NCBI RefSeq assembly: GCF_002077945.1 | Contig: NZ_LVYD01000001.1 | Coordinates: 248,001 to 312,000, forward strand | Origin: Niastella vici | GTDB lineage: Bacteria > Bacteroidota > Bacteroidia > Chitinophagales > Chitinophagaceae | Reading direction: 5' to 3' | Length of the DNA: 64,000 nt | Shown: positions 8,887 to 18,087 of the stretch, piece after piece | How the letters are laid out: the number at the start of each line of letters is the position of its first letter | How positions within the stretch are numbered: the first letter of the stretch is position 1 | Program-made: the position numbers and the translations under genes | The notes under the pieces: generated by a model | The model's database searches: none | Seen by the model: the letters and a program-made list of their open reading frames with translations, nothing else | What the model was told of the DNA's origin: nothing

Positions 8887-10821
8887 TTGGCAGATATCAT
8901 TCAATTATTACCCGACAACATTGCCAATCAGATCGCTGCCGGCGAAGTGATCCAGCGGCCAGCCAGCGCCGTAAAGGAGTTGCTGGAAAATGCCGTTGAT
9001 GCCGGCGCCACCGAAATTAAATTGATTATCCAGGATGCCGGTAAACAACTGGTACAGGTAATTGATAACGGTAAAGGCATGAGCGAAACCGATGCCCGCA
9101 TGTGTTTTGAACGCCATGCTACTTCCAAGATCCGCAATATCGACGACCTGTTCCATATTCGCACCATGGGTTTCCGGGGCGAGGCCCTGGCTTCCATTGC
9201 CGCCGTTGCCCAGGTTGAGCTCAAAAGCAAACGCGCCGAAGATGAAACAGGCACCTGCATTGAAATAGAGAACAGCATGGTAAAAAAGCAGGAACCGGTG
9301 GCCGCCGCCAATGGTACCAGCATTGCCATGAAGAACCTGTTCTTCAATGTACCTGCCCGCCGCAATTTCCTGAAAAGCAATGCCGCCGAAATGCGGCATA
9401 TTGTAGATGAATTTATGCGGGTAGCCCTGTCGTTCCCCAATATATTCTTTTCCCTTAGCAGCAGCGGTACACAGATATTCCACCTCGAAAAAGGCAGTCT
9501 TAAACAACGCATAGTGCAGGTACTTGGCCAGCATTACAATGCCCGGCTGGTAACCGTTCAGGAAAAAACCGATTACCTGAACATCTATGGTTTTGTAGGA
9601 AAACCCGATACCGCCAAAAAAACCCGCGGCGATCAATACTTCTTTGTAAACAACCGGTTCATTCGCAGTGCTTATTTAAACCATGCGGTCATGAGCGCAT
9701 TCAAGGAAATGATACCGGCCGATAGTTTTCCCCTGTATGCGCTCTTTATTGATCTTGACCCAACGCAGGTCGATATCAACGTGCATCCTACCAAACAGGA
9801 AATAAAGTTTGAAGATGAAAAGATCGTATATGCATTTGTGCAGGCAGCCGTTAAACATGCCCTGGCCCAGTTCAGCATAACACCTACGCTTGAGTTCGAC
9901 CTTGATCCCGGCATTCAACAGCTCGATGCCATAAACAAACCATTTACTGACGATAAAAAGGACGCCGCCCTTTCCTCAGACCTGGCCAAAAACTTTACGC
10001 AAAAGAACCAGGCCCATTTTATACAGCCTACCGACAAAACAGAGCTCAAACACTGGAAAGATTTTTTTGAACCGGGCGGCAACAGCCAATCGGGAAATGA
10101 AAGATCTGCTTCAGGTTCGCAGGGCTTTTCGGGCAGCACCGGACAAAAAGAAGAAAAGTTTGAATCGCTTCTCGATAAATTAAAAAAACAGGATCCTGGA
10201 AGCGACTCTCCGCTTCCCACGCATTATACGCCTTTTGCCAAACAGCTGGTCGATGACAATGCCCTGCTTTTTCAGCTGCATTGCACCTATATTGTGGCGC
10301 CTACCGCCCGGGGATTTATGCTCATTCACCAACAGCTGGCGCATGAACGCGTCTTATACGAACGCTTTGTTACCGCCGCCCACGGAAAAAGCATAGCTAC
10401 CCAGCGCAGCCTGTTCCCCGTTACCCTGCAACTATCAGCCTCAGACGCCGTATTGCTGCAGGAACTGACCACTGACCTCAACCAGCTGGGCTACCTCATT
10501 GAACCATTTGGCGCCAATGCCTTCGTTATACAGGGCACCCCGGCCGATGTATCGGCCGGTAATGAAAAACTGGCCATCGAAAGCCTGTTGGAACAATTCA
10601 AACATTTCAGCAGCGATCTTAAGTTTTCGCGCCGCGAAAAGCTCATCCGCTCCCTGGCCTGGCAACAGGCTATAAAGCCCGGAACGCCGCTTTCACTGGA
10701 AGAAATGCGAATGTTAACAACCGATCTTTTCAAATGCAACCAGCCCAATGTGACGGCCGGCGGCAATCCCACCTATATAGAATTTAAAAAAGATTACCTG
10801 GAGCAATTATTTAAGCGTTAA
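8887..10821 (+). CDS. mutL: DNA mismatch repair protein MutL
   Basis: 644-residue mismatch repair protein that links MutS recognition to strand removal. The N-terminal GHKL ATPase is complete: ELLENAVDAGA near 32-42, DNGKGMSE near 59-66 and GFRGEALASI near 94-103. A Gln/Ser/Gly-rich linker covers about 330-440. The C-terminal dimerisation domain is present, but the metal-binding motif DQHAxxE of nuclease-type MutL reads HQQLAHE, and CPHGRP is replaced by CNQPNVTAGGNP. Start is TTG at 8887 with AGGAG six bases upstream; the usual N-terminus (MADIIQLLPDNIANQIAAGE) fits exactly. The end overlaps the convergent barrel gene by 15 bp. Confidence 0.96.
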   Translation: MADIIQLLPDNIANQIAAGEVIQRPASAVKELLENAVDAGATEIKLIIQDAGKQLVQVIDNGKGMSETDARMCFERHATSKIRNIDDLFHIRTMGFRGEALASIAAVAQVELKSKRAEDETGTCIEIENSMVKKQEPVAAANGTSIAMKNLFFNVPARRNFLKSNAAEMRHIVDEFMRVALSFPNIFFSLSSSGTQIFHLEKGSLKQRIVQVLGQHYNARLVTVQEKTDYLNIYGFVGKPDTAKKTRGDQYFFVNNRFIRSAYLNHAVMSAFKEMIPADSFPLYALFIDLDPTQVDINVHPTKQEIKFEDEKIVYAFVQAAVKHALAQFSITPTLEFDLDPGIQQLDAINKPFTDDKKDAALSSDLAKNFTQKNQAHFIQPTDKTELKHWKDFFEPGGNSQSGNERSASGSQGFSGSTGQKEEKFESLLDKLKKQDPGSDSPLPTHYTPFAKQLVDDNALLFQLHCTYIVAPTARGFMLIHQQLAHERVLYERFVTAAHGKSIATQRSLFPVTLQLSASDAVLLQELTTDLNQLGYLIEPFGANAFVIQGTPADVSAGNEKLAIESLLEQFKHFSSDLKFSRREKLIRSLAWQQAIKPGTPLSLEEMRMLTTDLFKCNQPNVTAGGNPTYIEFKKDYLEQLFKR

Positions 10822-12672
10822 CAAAGATTGCCCTTTAGGCTGTTTCCGCTTTTTATCTTCCCAGATATTATACCGCAGATAAAATTGAAGGCTTTTATTT
10901 TTATCGAATGTATAAGGTGAAGTTGGTGTAACCTGAAAACTCACATAATTATTGAAAGCCTGGTTATACTGCAACCCAACGGTGAACTTGCTCCAGTAAT
11001 AGCTCATATCGATCAATAACCGCAGTTCATTACCGTTCAGGCGATGCGACAGCCAGTCGTTCCCGAACCGGGTAAAGTAATTTTCAAGCACATATTCCTG
11101 TTGCGGCCCCGCCATACTGCGCTTTATTTTCTCATATTGCGCTATGCCACTTAACAAAGAAGAGTACTGTAAACCCGTACCCAGATAAAAATTCTTGAGC
11201 GGACTATGATAAATGGTCAGCGGTAAATTGAAATAATACAATTTACGGGCGGTAATTGAGGTGATCTGTTCTGAGGGAACAGGCCCTCCCGAATAGAGTT
11301 TTTCCTGATATAACAACACCGGGCTTATATACTGTGGCGCCGAAAACTGCAACCCTACCTGGATGTATGTTTTATTATTGAAATGATATTGAAAATGCGG
11401 TGATGGAATATAATCTGAAAGAGTATTTACACCTGCATTCCTGTTATAACCCATGGCCTGCTGATCGCCAACCGGAAAACCAAGTGGCAGCGATAAGCCC
11501 ACAGCAAAGCTTTTATCTTCGGGCGAGGTTGATTCCCTTGAGGCCTTGCGGTTTGCCGGTTTGTTGCGGGTAGCCATATCAGGGAACAGGTCGGCCTGGG
11601 TATAATAAGTAAATTCCCGTTGAATAACACCGGAAGGCGACACCACCAATGCCGCTGTATAATTAATATCATAAGTAACCGGCGAGGCCTTCAATTCAGA
11701 ACCGGTAGATGGCTGGGAAGGCAACGTGATCTTCGGCTTATAAGTATACGGGTGCTTCTCCGCTTCTTCATTACCGGCTGTATTTTCACCATTTTCATCA
11801 ACCCCTGCTTTCTTTATGGGGTTCTTTCCTTTTTTATTGGTAACCCTGCGCCCGGTTGTATTCTTTACAACGGAAGCTTCATTGGCTTGAATATTTGTAT
11901 AGTTATTGGCTGGTTGATGGCGATTATTGGTTGTATGTTTATTACCAGCACTGGTTTTATTATTCTTTGAATCAGAAGCGTAAATTTTGTTTCGATCAGG
12001 GGAAGTTTTAGAGTGATAGCTTGATGGGGTTTCGGTCGCAGCCGGACTGTTATTATTTGCTAACAACCGGGGGTTATTTTCATTATTACCGCTACTTCGG
12101 GCCTTTTCAGCTTCCTCAATGGTGATGGCATTATTTTTAGCTGAACTATTGGTGGCAGCAATATCTTTTTTCGACTCGCCGTAATTATTTTCATTGGCCT
12201 TACCGGTAGTAACGGGCACAGGCTGATCGCCGGCAACAGCATTGTCGTTGCCTGCTGGGCTTGTGCTCGATGCATAAGCAGCACCAGGCAGTTTGGTTTT
12301 TGGTTTAGCAGTGCTGCCAGCTGAATTATCAGCATCAGCAAAGCCACCCGGTTGCTCCGCATTATTTTCGGTTGAAGCAACGGATGACGCCGTTTTATTG
12401 TTAACGGTTTTTATGGTACCGGCAACGGATTCATTCCGCTGCTCCCTGGTAAGGAATGTTTTACCTCCAAACCATGTACCAACCACCACGGCAACTATAA
12501 CAGTGCCGGTGATCCACCAGCGGTATGATCCACCAGATCCCCCTCCACCCCGCGGCATATTTTTGTCGAGCAACGTCTTCATACGCTGCCAGTTTTGGTC
12601 AGGGTCATCAGGTGGCGGAAGCTGCACCAGTTTCTCCGCTAAGTGTTTTTCGTATGGATGTTTCGAGTTCAT
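10807..12672 (-). CDS. Sigma-linked protein with inner-membrane anchor and C-terminal outer-membrane-type barrel
   Basis: About 621 residues from the ATG at 12672, which sits 5 bp after the sigma factor stop. A short N-terminal region (1-50, with DQNWQRMKTLLD) precedes one transmembrane helix (about 52-70). Next comes a long, low-complexity Asn/Ser/Lys/Thr-rich stretch (about 75-340), and then about 220 residues of alternating hydrophobic strands resembling a small outer-membrane beta-barrel. An anti-sigma or signalling role is inferred from position: same strand, cotranscribed with the sigma gene, N-terminus facing the cytoplasm. A longer in-frame start at 12738 would overlap the sigma gene by 61 bp and is less likely. 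No enzyme motif was seen. Confidence 0.75.
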   Translation of the reverse strand: MNSKHPYEKHLAEKLVQLPPPDDPDQNWQRMKTLLDKNMPRGGGGSGGSYRWWITGTVIVAVVVGTWFGGKTFLTREQRNESVAGTIKTVNNKTASSVASTENNAEQPGGFADADNSAGSTAKPKTKLPGAAYASSTSPAGNDNAVAGDQPVPVTTGKANENNYGESKKDIAATNSSAKNNAITIEEAEKARSSGNNENNPRLLANNNSPAATETPSSYHSKTSPDRNKIYASDSKNNKTSAGNKHTTNNRHQPANNYTNIQANEASVVKNTTGRRVTNKKGKNPIKKAGVDENGENTAGNEEAEKHPYTYKPKITLPSQPSTGSELKASPVTYDINYTAALVVSPSGVIQREFTYYTQADLFPDMATRNKPANRKASRESTSPEDKSFAVGLSLPLGFPVGDQQAMGYNRNAGVNTLSDYIPSPHFQYHFNNKTYIQVGLQFSAPQYISPVLLYQEKLYSGGPVPSEQITSITARKLYYFNLPLTIYHSPLKNFYLGTGLQYSSLLSGIAQYEKIKRSMAGPQQEYVLENYFTRFGNDWLSHRLNGNELRLLIDMSYYWSKFTVGLQYNQAFNNYVSFQVTPTSPYTFDKNKSLQFYLRYNIWEDKKRKQPKGQSLLTLK

Positions 12673-12677
12673 CACAT

Positions 12678-13220
12678 TTACACTTGCAATGTTTGTAATA
12701 GTTTTTGCAATTGTTTGCGGGCTTCGCTCAGGTGCCATTTGCTGGTACCTTCACTAATACCCAATAGGTTAGCTATTTCCCGGTGATTATATCCTTCAAC
12801 TACATACAGGTTAAACACCGTTTGGGTGGCCGGTGATAACTTTTGTACGAGTAATAAAACTTCATGGGAAGACATTCGTTGTATTGCATCTGCATCAATG
12901 GATGGTTCATCTACTTTTTCAAGTTCAATGTGCGTATGAAATTTGCTGCGCTGCCTCACAAAATCAATGGCCGAATTGATGACAATCGTTCGTACCCAGG
13001 TATATAATGAGGCCCGGCTCATATCATACATATGGATATTCTTGAATACCTTCAAAAAACCATTGTGCAATACTTCAATTGCATCTTCCTGGTTACGGGT
13101 GTATCGCAGACAAATAGATGCCATAGGCCCGTAAAACTTCTTATACAAGTGTTCCTGGGCCTTGCGGTTGTTATTTATACAACCATTTATGAGTTCTATA
13201 TCAGTAGCATTGGTGGACAA
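12678..13220 (-). CDS. ECF RNA polymerase sigma factor
   Basis: 180-residue extracytoplasmic-function sigma factor. Region 2 (about 25-95) contains the helix around YTRNQEDAIEVLHNGFLKVFKN that contacts core polymerase and the -10 element. Region 4 (about 125-178) carries a helix-turn-helix (GYNHREIANLLGISEGTSKWHL). The only in-frame early start is TTG at 13220; the next ATG falls inside region 2. Its immediate downstream neighbour is a membrane/barrel protein, the probable regulator of this sigma factor. Confidence 0.9.
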   Translation of the reverse strand: MSTNATDIELINGCINNNRKAQEHLYKKFYGPMASICLRYTRNQEDAIEVLHNGFLKVFKNIHMYDMSRASLYTWVRTIVINSAIDFVRQRSKFHTHIELEKVDEPSIDADAIQRMSSHEVLLLVQKLSPATQTVFNLYVVEGYNHREIANLLGISEGTSKWHLSEARKQLQKLLQTLQV

Positions 13221-13449
13221 TCAAGCCTGTTATTTGGTGTTCTTTCCCCGAATTTGATACCTGGTAAATTTACTCATGGTAGCAGTGCTTTGGTCCATGT
13301 AGTACCCGCAGGTATTTTTTTAAACCTGAATTGTACTATGAATGCTAATTTTCTCTTTAGTTTAACGGCCAATTGCCAGTTGCTGATAATAATACGGGGT
13401 ATGATAGCGCTACGGTTGGGGGAGAAAAGAGAAAAATCTATAAACTTTG

Positions 13450-14844
13450 TTAATACCGGTCCCGGATACCGGTCAGGAAAGACTCAACTCTACTGCGGAT
13501 AGAACCTGCGCTGCCTGTGTGATTATTGATAAGAACCGAAAAGATCAGCAGCTTATTCTTCTTTGTATACAAATAACCGCTCAATGCTACAATGCCCGAC
13601 AAGGTCCCGGTCTTGGCAAAGATATAATTACTATCCTGTTTATACAAATTGGCCAGCGTGCCCTTGCCGCCCGTGGGCAATATCCCCTGCAGCCGCTTCA
13701 TGCCAACTTCCCGCTGCATTTTCTGCAAAAGCACTACGAAGTCGTTGGGTGTAAATAAATTATACCGGCTTAACCCGCTGCCATCGACCCACCGGGGCTT
13801 TTGAGGCAGATCGGCCAGATCGGTCTTCAGCAGGGTATCTATAATTCTGCTGTCATTCATTTCGCCCAGTTTTACCTGGCTCACCATCAGCAGCGATTGT
13901 TCTGCAAAAAAATTATCGCTGCGGTACATCATGGGCTGTAACAGCGAATCAACCGGCTGCGAATAAATGGTGTGCAGGTTGGCGGGCAGTTTTTTGAATT
14001 CGGGTAAATAGGTGATCTGTTTGCCAATTGTATCGGGCAGTAATTCAATGGCCGATTGAATGCCATGGGTAACAAAAGGCACATCCTGCTCTTTTTTCTT
14101 TTCTTTTCCCTCAGTGATCAGGAAGAAATTTTCGTCGCGGTTCCGCTGCACAAAAAAGGCTTTGCGCATAATGCCGGCATTAAAACGCACTTTCCAGTTT
14201 ATTTCGGGAATGGAATAAATAGAAGGGGTTTGATCTTCCTGGGCAGCATTGCTAACGCTATCGCCCATCTCCTGCACCCAGTGAATATAGTTGCCATACA
14301 CCGGTAAAGCGCTGCGCTCTACCATATAATTGTCGTTATAGTCGTTCCACGACCAGCCGTTGCCCAGGGCCTCATCTTTCCAGTTAATATCAGTTATATA
14401 GACCGGTTTTTTTGTTTGCTGCAGGAAATCGATAACCGGGTTTTTTTTAAAATCGGGGTGTAGCAAACTGGGGTCGCCGGTTCCAACCAAATAAACCGCC
14501 GTATCGTTTGCCCAGTATTTAATGCCCGGCAGGCTATCGCCCAGGTATTTCAACGCGGCATAACAGCTGAAGAGCTTGGTGTTGGAAGCCGGAACAAAAT
14601 ACTTTTTAGCATTATGGTCAAAAAGGTATTTATTATCTGTTGCATTGAACAGGCTGATGCCTACATGCGCATGTTGCATGGTGGAATCCTGAAAAAGGGC
14701 CGCATTGGCTGCTTTGGAAATTTGGCGTTGGGTACTGCAGGCCGCCAGCCAACCGCAAGCTATAAGCAGAAAGCTTTTAAGAACTGGATTAGTGACTACA
14801 GGAGTGGAACGGAAAATAAAACAGGATCTGCTTCGCATGTTCAT
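13450..14844 (-). CDS. dacB: D-alanyl-D-alanine carboxypeptidase/endopeptidase (PBP4, family S13)
   Basis: Periplasmic penicillin-binding protein that trims D-alanine or cuts peptide cross-links in peptidoglycan. The three S13 motifs are present: SNTK with nucleophile Ser87, a SDN triad in YRSDNFFAEQS (about 331-333), and KTGTLSG near 416-422. The N-terminus has a hydrophobic segment ending LAAC (Cys36), suggesting a lipoprotein. Length (464) is usual for the family. It is monocistronic, between the sigma gene and the arginase-like gene, all on the minus strand. Confidence 0.9.
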   Translation of the reverse strand: MNMRSRSCFIFRSTPVVTNPVLKSFLLIACGWLAACSTQRQISKAANAALFQDSTMQHAHVGISLFNATDNKYLFDHNAKKYFVPASNTKLFSCYAALKYLGDSLPGIKYWANDTAVYLVGTGDPSLLHPDFKKNPVIDFLQQTKKPVYITDINWKDEALGNGWSWNDYNDNYMVERSALPVYGNYIHWVQEMGDSVSNAAQEDQTPSIYSIPEINWKVRFNAGIMRKAFFVQRNRDENFFLITEGKEKKKEQDVPFVTHGIQSAIELLPDTIGKQITYLPEFKKLPANLHTIYSQPVDSLLQPMMYRSDNFFAEQSLLMVSQVKLGEMNDSRIIDTLLKTDLADLPQKPRWVDGSGLSRYNLFTPNDFVVLLQKMQREVGMKRLQGILPTGGKGTLANLYKQDSNYIFAKTGTLSGIVALSGYLYTKKNKLLIFSVLINNHTGSAGSIRSRVESFLTGIRDRY

Positions 14845-14913
14845 GCTGAAAATTAATTATTTATTGTGACAAGCAGTAGCCCTGGCAATCTGGTTTAATA
14901 CCTTTTTATAATA

Positions 14914-16053
14914 TTACTCCCGTTCCTGCGCCCGCAGCCATCTTTCCGGAATTTCATTACTGCTTGCAAGCAGATAATCTTTATACGAACAGGCTATATA
15001 TTTCTTATCGGGCAGCTGCATCCACCAGCGGCCGGTTTTCTTGCTTTGTAAAAAAACCGTTTCTATTTCGGCGAATGCCATATGGAACTCGTTAAATGAA
15101 TCTTTTTCTTCCAGCTTTGCTTCGCGCAGGCTCCTGTTATAGCCATCAACCAGGTACCACAACATATGGCTGATCTGTTTGGCCGTAAGCTCATCCTTAT
15201 CGCGGTCGGGCGAATACCCGTAAATACCAATAGTATTGATAGTGGGACTCAACCCTGCATATTGCATCAGCACACAGGCTTCCTCACCCGTTAGTCCGTT
15301 CGGCGTAATAGTATTGGCTGGCGCAAAACCATTGGCGATGGCCGAAATATCAAAACTGAACAGTTGCGAATTGCGGATCACCGGCTCCATTTCTTCAATA
15401 TTCTCTTTCACATGGCCTACCCTGAAACAATCAAAACGCAATTTATCCATCGTTTCAAGCATATGCGGGTGCACATAATAGCTTTGAAAAGCGACGTGGT
15501 TATAATGTTTTACAAAATTGGGCTCGCCGGTAAGCATTTCCATTAAAAAATTCTCCGACCGGTTGCGCGATTCCATGCTCAGGTCAATAAGCGCATCAAC
15601 ACAGGTGGCTTCAATGATCTGGTGTTTGCTGGTATAGGAATGGTACTGCGCCAGGGTAAGATCGTGAGAACCGCCCAGTACCACGATGGTCTTTCCGGCA
15701 TCTGCCAGTTCAGACAGCACCGTTTTCAGGGCGGCATAGGTATCGTTTAAACCGGCGCCAATGATGATATTGCCGATATCGACCAGGTTAACATCGCTGT
15801 GCCACTGATATAAGGAATAAAACTGGCGGCGAATGGCATCAGGGGCCGAAATACCCGTAAGCGCCTTCCCGTTTCCCCTCCATTCATTGCAACCCACCAA
15901 TACAATGTCAGCCGAACGCACATCGGGCACTTCTTCATCTTCATACACCACGATCTTTTTACCGATCTGCCCATCTTTATAGCCCTCATCATCCGAAATC
16001 ATGTACCGGTTAACAGGCTGCAAAAAATCCCCGATATATAATGCATCTGACAT
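14914..16053 (-). CDS. Arginase/formimidoylglutamase-fold protein with degenerate metal site
   Basis: 379 residues from the ATG at 16053. The ureohydrolase fold is evident, but the manganese-binding signature is only partly kept: GGSHD (127-131) is intact, DAHxD is DALID (153-157), and SxDxDxxDP is SFDISAIAN (233-241), which loses two Asp. A C-terminal extension (about 290-379, rich in Trp and Tyr, with GRWWMQLP) is not part of classic arginases. Such proteins are often labelled formimidoylglutamase in Bacteroidota; hydrolase activity is doubtful from the residues. Divergently transcribed from pheS with a 109-bp shared promoter region. The start was chosen because a -7-like TATCTTGC ends at 16059, which would leave the longer 16104 start untranscribed. 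Confidence 0.75.
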   Translation of the reverse strand: MSDALYIGDFLQPVNRYMISDDEGYKDGQIGKKIVVYEDEEVPDVRSADIVLVGCNEWRGNGKALTGISAPDAIRRQFYSLYQWHSDVNLVDIGNIIIGAGLNDTYAALKTVLSELADAGKTIVVLGGSHDLTLAQYHSYTSKHQIIEATCVDALIDLSMESRNRSENFLMEMLTGEPNFVKHYNHVAFQSYYVHPHMLETMDKLRFDCFRVGHVKENIEEMEPVIRNSQLFSFDISAIANGFAPANTITPNGLTGEEACVLMQYAGLSPTINTIGIYGYSPDRDKDELTAKQISHMLWYLVDGYNRSLREAKLEEKDSFNEFHMAFAEIETVFLQSKKTGRWWMQLPDKKYIACSYKDYLLASSNEIPERWLRAQERE

Positions 16054-16150
16054 ATGGTGCAAGATAATTGAATAAGGCACAAGGTGGTAACAGAAAAAAT
16101 ACATATTTGTAGGGTCCCTAAACGGGTATTCACCATTGACCCCAGAACCC

Positions 16151-16158
16151 TATCTTTG
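16151..16158 (+). promoter_or_regulatory. Predicted -7 box of pheS abutting the start codon
   Basis: TATCTTTG is a perfect TAnnTTTG match ending only 4 bases before the pheS ATG, so transcription would begin at or next to the ATG. A TTG at 16136-16138 is closer than the usual -33 spacing. Confidence 0.55.
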
Positions 16159-16162
16159 CCGT

Positions 16163-17194
16163 ATGGATGAATTGTTACAACAAATTGCAGCCTATAAGCA
16201 GGAGATCGAGAATCAGCCAACCAATGGGGCCGATTCACTGGAAGCTTTTCGTATTAAATTCCTGGGTACAAAGGGTATCGTAAAGAACCTGTTTACCGAA
16301 ATGAGGAATGTACCGGCCGATAAAAAGAAAGAATTCGGGCTTATCCTGAACGAATTCAAGCAATTGGCCGAATCAAAATACGAAATCTGGAAACAGCAGC
16401 TGGAAGGTTCCGGCACTACCGCTGCAGCAGCCATTGATGTAACCCTGCCCGGCGATCCATTGCCCCTTGGCACCCGCCATCCTATAAACCTGTTCCTGAA
16501 CCATGTGATCAGCATTTTCAACCGCCTCGGTTTTTCGGTGGCTGAAGGTCCTGAGATCGAAGACGACTGGCACAACTTCACTGCATTGAACCTGCCCGAA
16601 CATCACCCGGCGCGCGATATGCAGGATACCTTTTATATACAGCAAAATCCCGACTGGCTGCTGCGTACCCATACCAGCAACACCCAGATCAGGGCTATGG
16701 AAAAAGGCCAGCTGCCCATTCGCATTGTATGTCCCGGCCGCGTTTACCGCAACGAAACCATCAGTGCCCGCAGCCATTGCTTTTTTCACCAGATCGAAGG
16801 ATTGTATATCGACGAAAATGTTTCCTTTGCCGACCTTAAACAAACCCTGTACTTCTTTGTGCAGGAAATGTATGGCAAGGATGTAAAGGTGCGGTTCCGC
16901 CCCTCCTATTTCCCCTTCACCGAGCCCAGCGCCGAAATGGATATCAGCTGCCAGCTTTGCGGTGGCGTAGGCTGCGCTGTGTGCAAACGTACCGGCTGGC
17001 TCGAAATATTAGGTTGCGGTATGGTACACCCGAAAGTATTGGAGAATTGTAATATTGACCCCGAAAAATATACCGGCTTTGCGTTCGGGATGGGTATTGA
17101 ACGCCCCGCCCTGCTCAAATATGGTATCAATGACATTCGCTTATTCAGCGAAAACGACGTGCGGTTCCTGCGACAGTTTACGAGCGCGACTTAG
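16163..17194 (+). CDS. pheS: Phenylalanyl-tRNA synthetase alpha subunit
   Basis: 343-residue class II synthetase catalytic subunit that charges tRNA-Phe together with PheT. An N-terminal coiled coil (about 1-85) is followed by motif 2 (RVYRNETISARSHCFFHQIEG) and motif 3 (GFAFGMGIERPALLKYGI). A Cys-rich insertion (CQLCGGVGCAVCK) near 265-277 resembles the zinc-like knuckle of several bacterial PheS proteins. The ATG at 16163 gives the expected N-terminus; an earlier in-frame TTG at 16136 lies upstream of the promoter. pheT is not adjacent. The next gene starts 12 bp later on the same strand, so they may be cotranscribed. Confidence 0.96.
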   Translation: MDELLQQIAAYKQEIENQPTNGADSLEAFRIKFLGTKGIVKNLFTEMRNVPADKKKEFGLILNEFKQLAESKYEIWKQQLEGSGTTAAAAIDVTLPGDPLPLGTRHPINLFLNHVISIFNRLGFSVAEGPEIEDDWHNFTALNLPEHHPARDMQDTFYIQQNPDWLLRTHTSNTQIRAMEKGQLPIRIVCPGRVYRNETISARSHCFFHQIEGLYIDENVSFADLKQTLYFFVQEMYGKDVKVRFRPSYFPFTEPSAEMDISCQLCGGVGCAVCKRTGWLEILGCGMVHPKVLENCNIDPEKYTGFAFGMGIERPALLKYGINDIRLFSENDVRFLRQFTSAT

Positions 17195-17206
17195 CAACTC
17201 ATTACC

Positions 17207-18052
17207 ATGGTACAAACAATATGCATATGCGGCGCAGGCACTATGGGCAGTAGTATTGCCCAGGCAGCAGCCCAGCACAACTTTCACGTTATTTTATACG
17301 ACGTAAGTACAGGTATGCTTGAAAAAGCCCGAACGGCTATGGAAAGCAACCTGCAAACCCTGGTGCAGAAAAACAAGCTCACCGCCGAAGCGGGTTCTGC
17401 CATCATAAGCCGCATTCAGTTTGTTTCAGATATCAACGATTGCCTGGCCGACCTGGTAATAGAGGCCATTGTTGAAAAACCGGAAGTAAAAGTGGCCCTG
17501 TTCAACCAACTGGCCGAAGTGAATCACAGCGAAGTGGTGTTTGCAACCAATACATCATCCTTATCGGTCACCGAAATTGCCAAAAAGATCATACACCCCG
17601 AACGGGTAGCAGGCATGCACTTCTTTAACCCCGCCACCATTATGAAGCTGGTTGAAGTAGTGACTACCCCTTTCAGCAATGAACAAACTATTGAAACCAT
17701 AGTACAAACCGCCCGGCAAATGGATAAAACCCCTGTTCTGTGCCAGGATGCACCGGGTTTTATTGTAAATCATGTTGCCCGCCCGTATTACCTCGAAGCA
17801 TTGAAGCTGGCCGAACAGGGAGTAACCGATTTTCAAACCATCGACACCCTGCTGGAGGCAACCGGTTTTAAAATGGGCCCCTTCCGTTTGATGGACCTCA
17901 TTGGCAATGATATAAATTATGCCGTCAGCTGCCAGGTGTACGATGCCCTTGGCAAACCCGAAAGACTGCAACCATCTCCCATTCAGCAGGAAAAAGTAGA
18001 AAAAGGCGAACTCGGCCGCAAAACAGGGAAAGGGTATTACGAATACTCATGA
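17207..18052 (+). CDS. 3-hydroxybutyryl-CoA dehydrogenase
   Basis: NAD(P)-dependent 3-hydroxyacyl-CoA dehydrogenase that oxidises or reduces short-chain 3-hydroxyacyl-CoA in fatty-acid degradation or butyrate-type metabolism. The N-terminal Rossmann fold begins CICGAGTMGSSIAQ (GxGxxG at residues 6-11). The catalytic His lies in GMHFFNPA (about 142), and the C-terminal helical dimerisation domain (about 185-281) carries DAPGFIVNH and GPFRLMDLIG. Length (281) is normal. It follows pheS by 12 bp, but the functions are unrelated. Confidence 0.93.
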   Translation: MVQTICICGAGTMGSSIAQAAAQHNFHVILYDVSTGMLEKARTAMESNLQTLVQKNKLTAEAGSAIISRIQFVSDINDCLADLVIEAIVEKPEVKVALFNQLAEVNHSEVVFATNTSSLSVTEIAKKIIHPERVAGMHFFNPATIMKLVEVVTTPFSNEQTIETIVQTARQMDKTPVLCQDAPGFIVNHVARPYYLEALKLAEQGVTDFQTIDTLLEATGFKMGPFRLMDLIGNDINYAVSCQVYDALGKPERLQPSPIQQEKVEKGELGRKTGKGYYEYS

Positions 18053-18087
18053 TAAAAGTTATCTTCGTGCCCTGTTAATTATTACAC

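Noticed and set aside
8908-9636. Two long open frames on the minus strand inside mutL (up to 242 codons)
   Set aside because: They are fully opposite a conserved gene, have no start signals, and reflect its codon bias.
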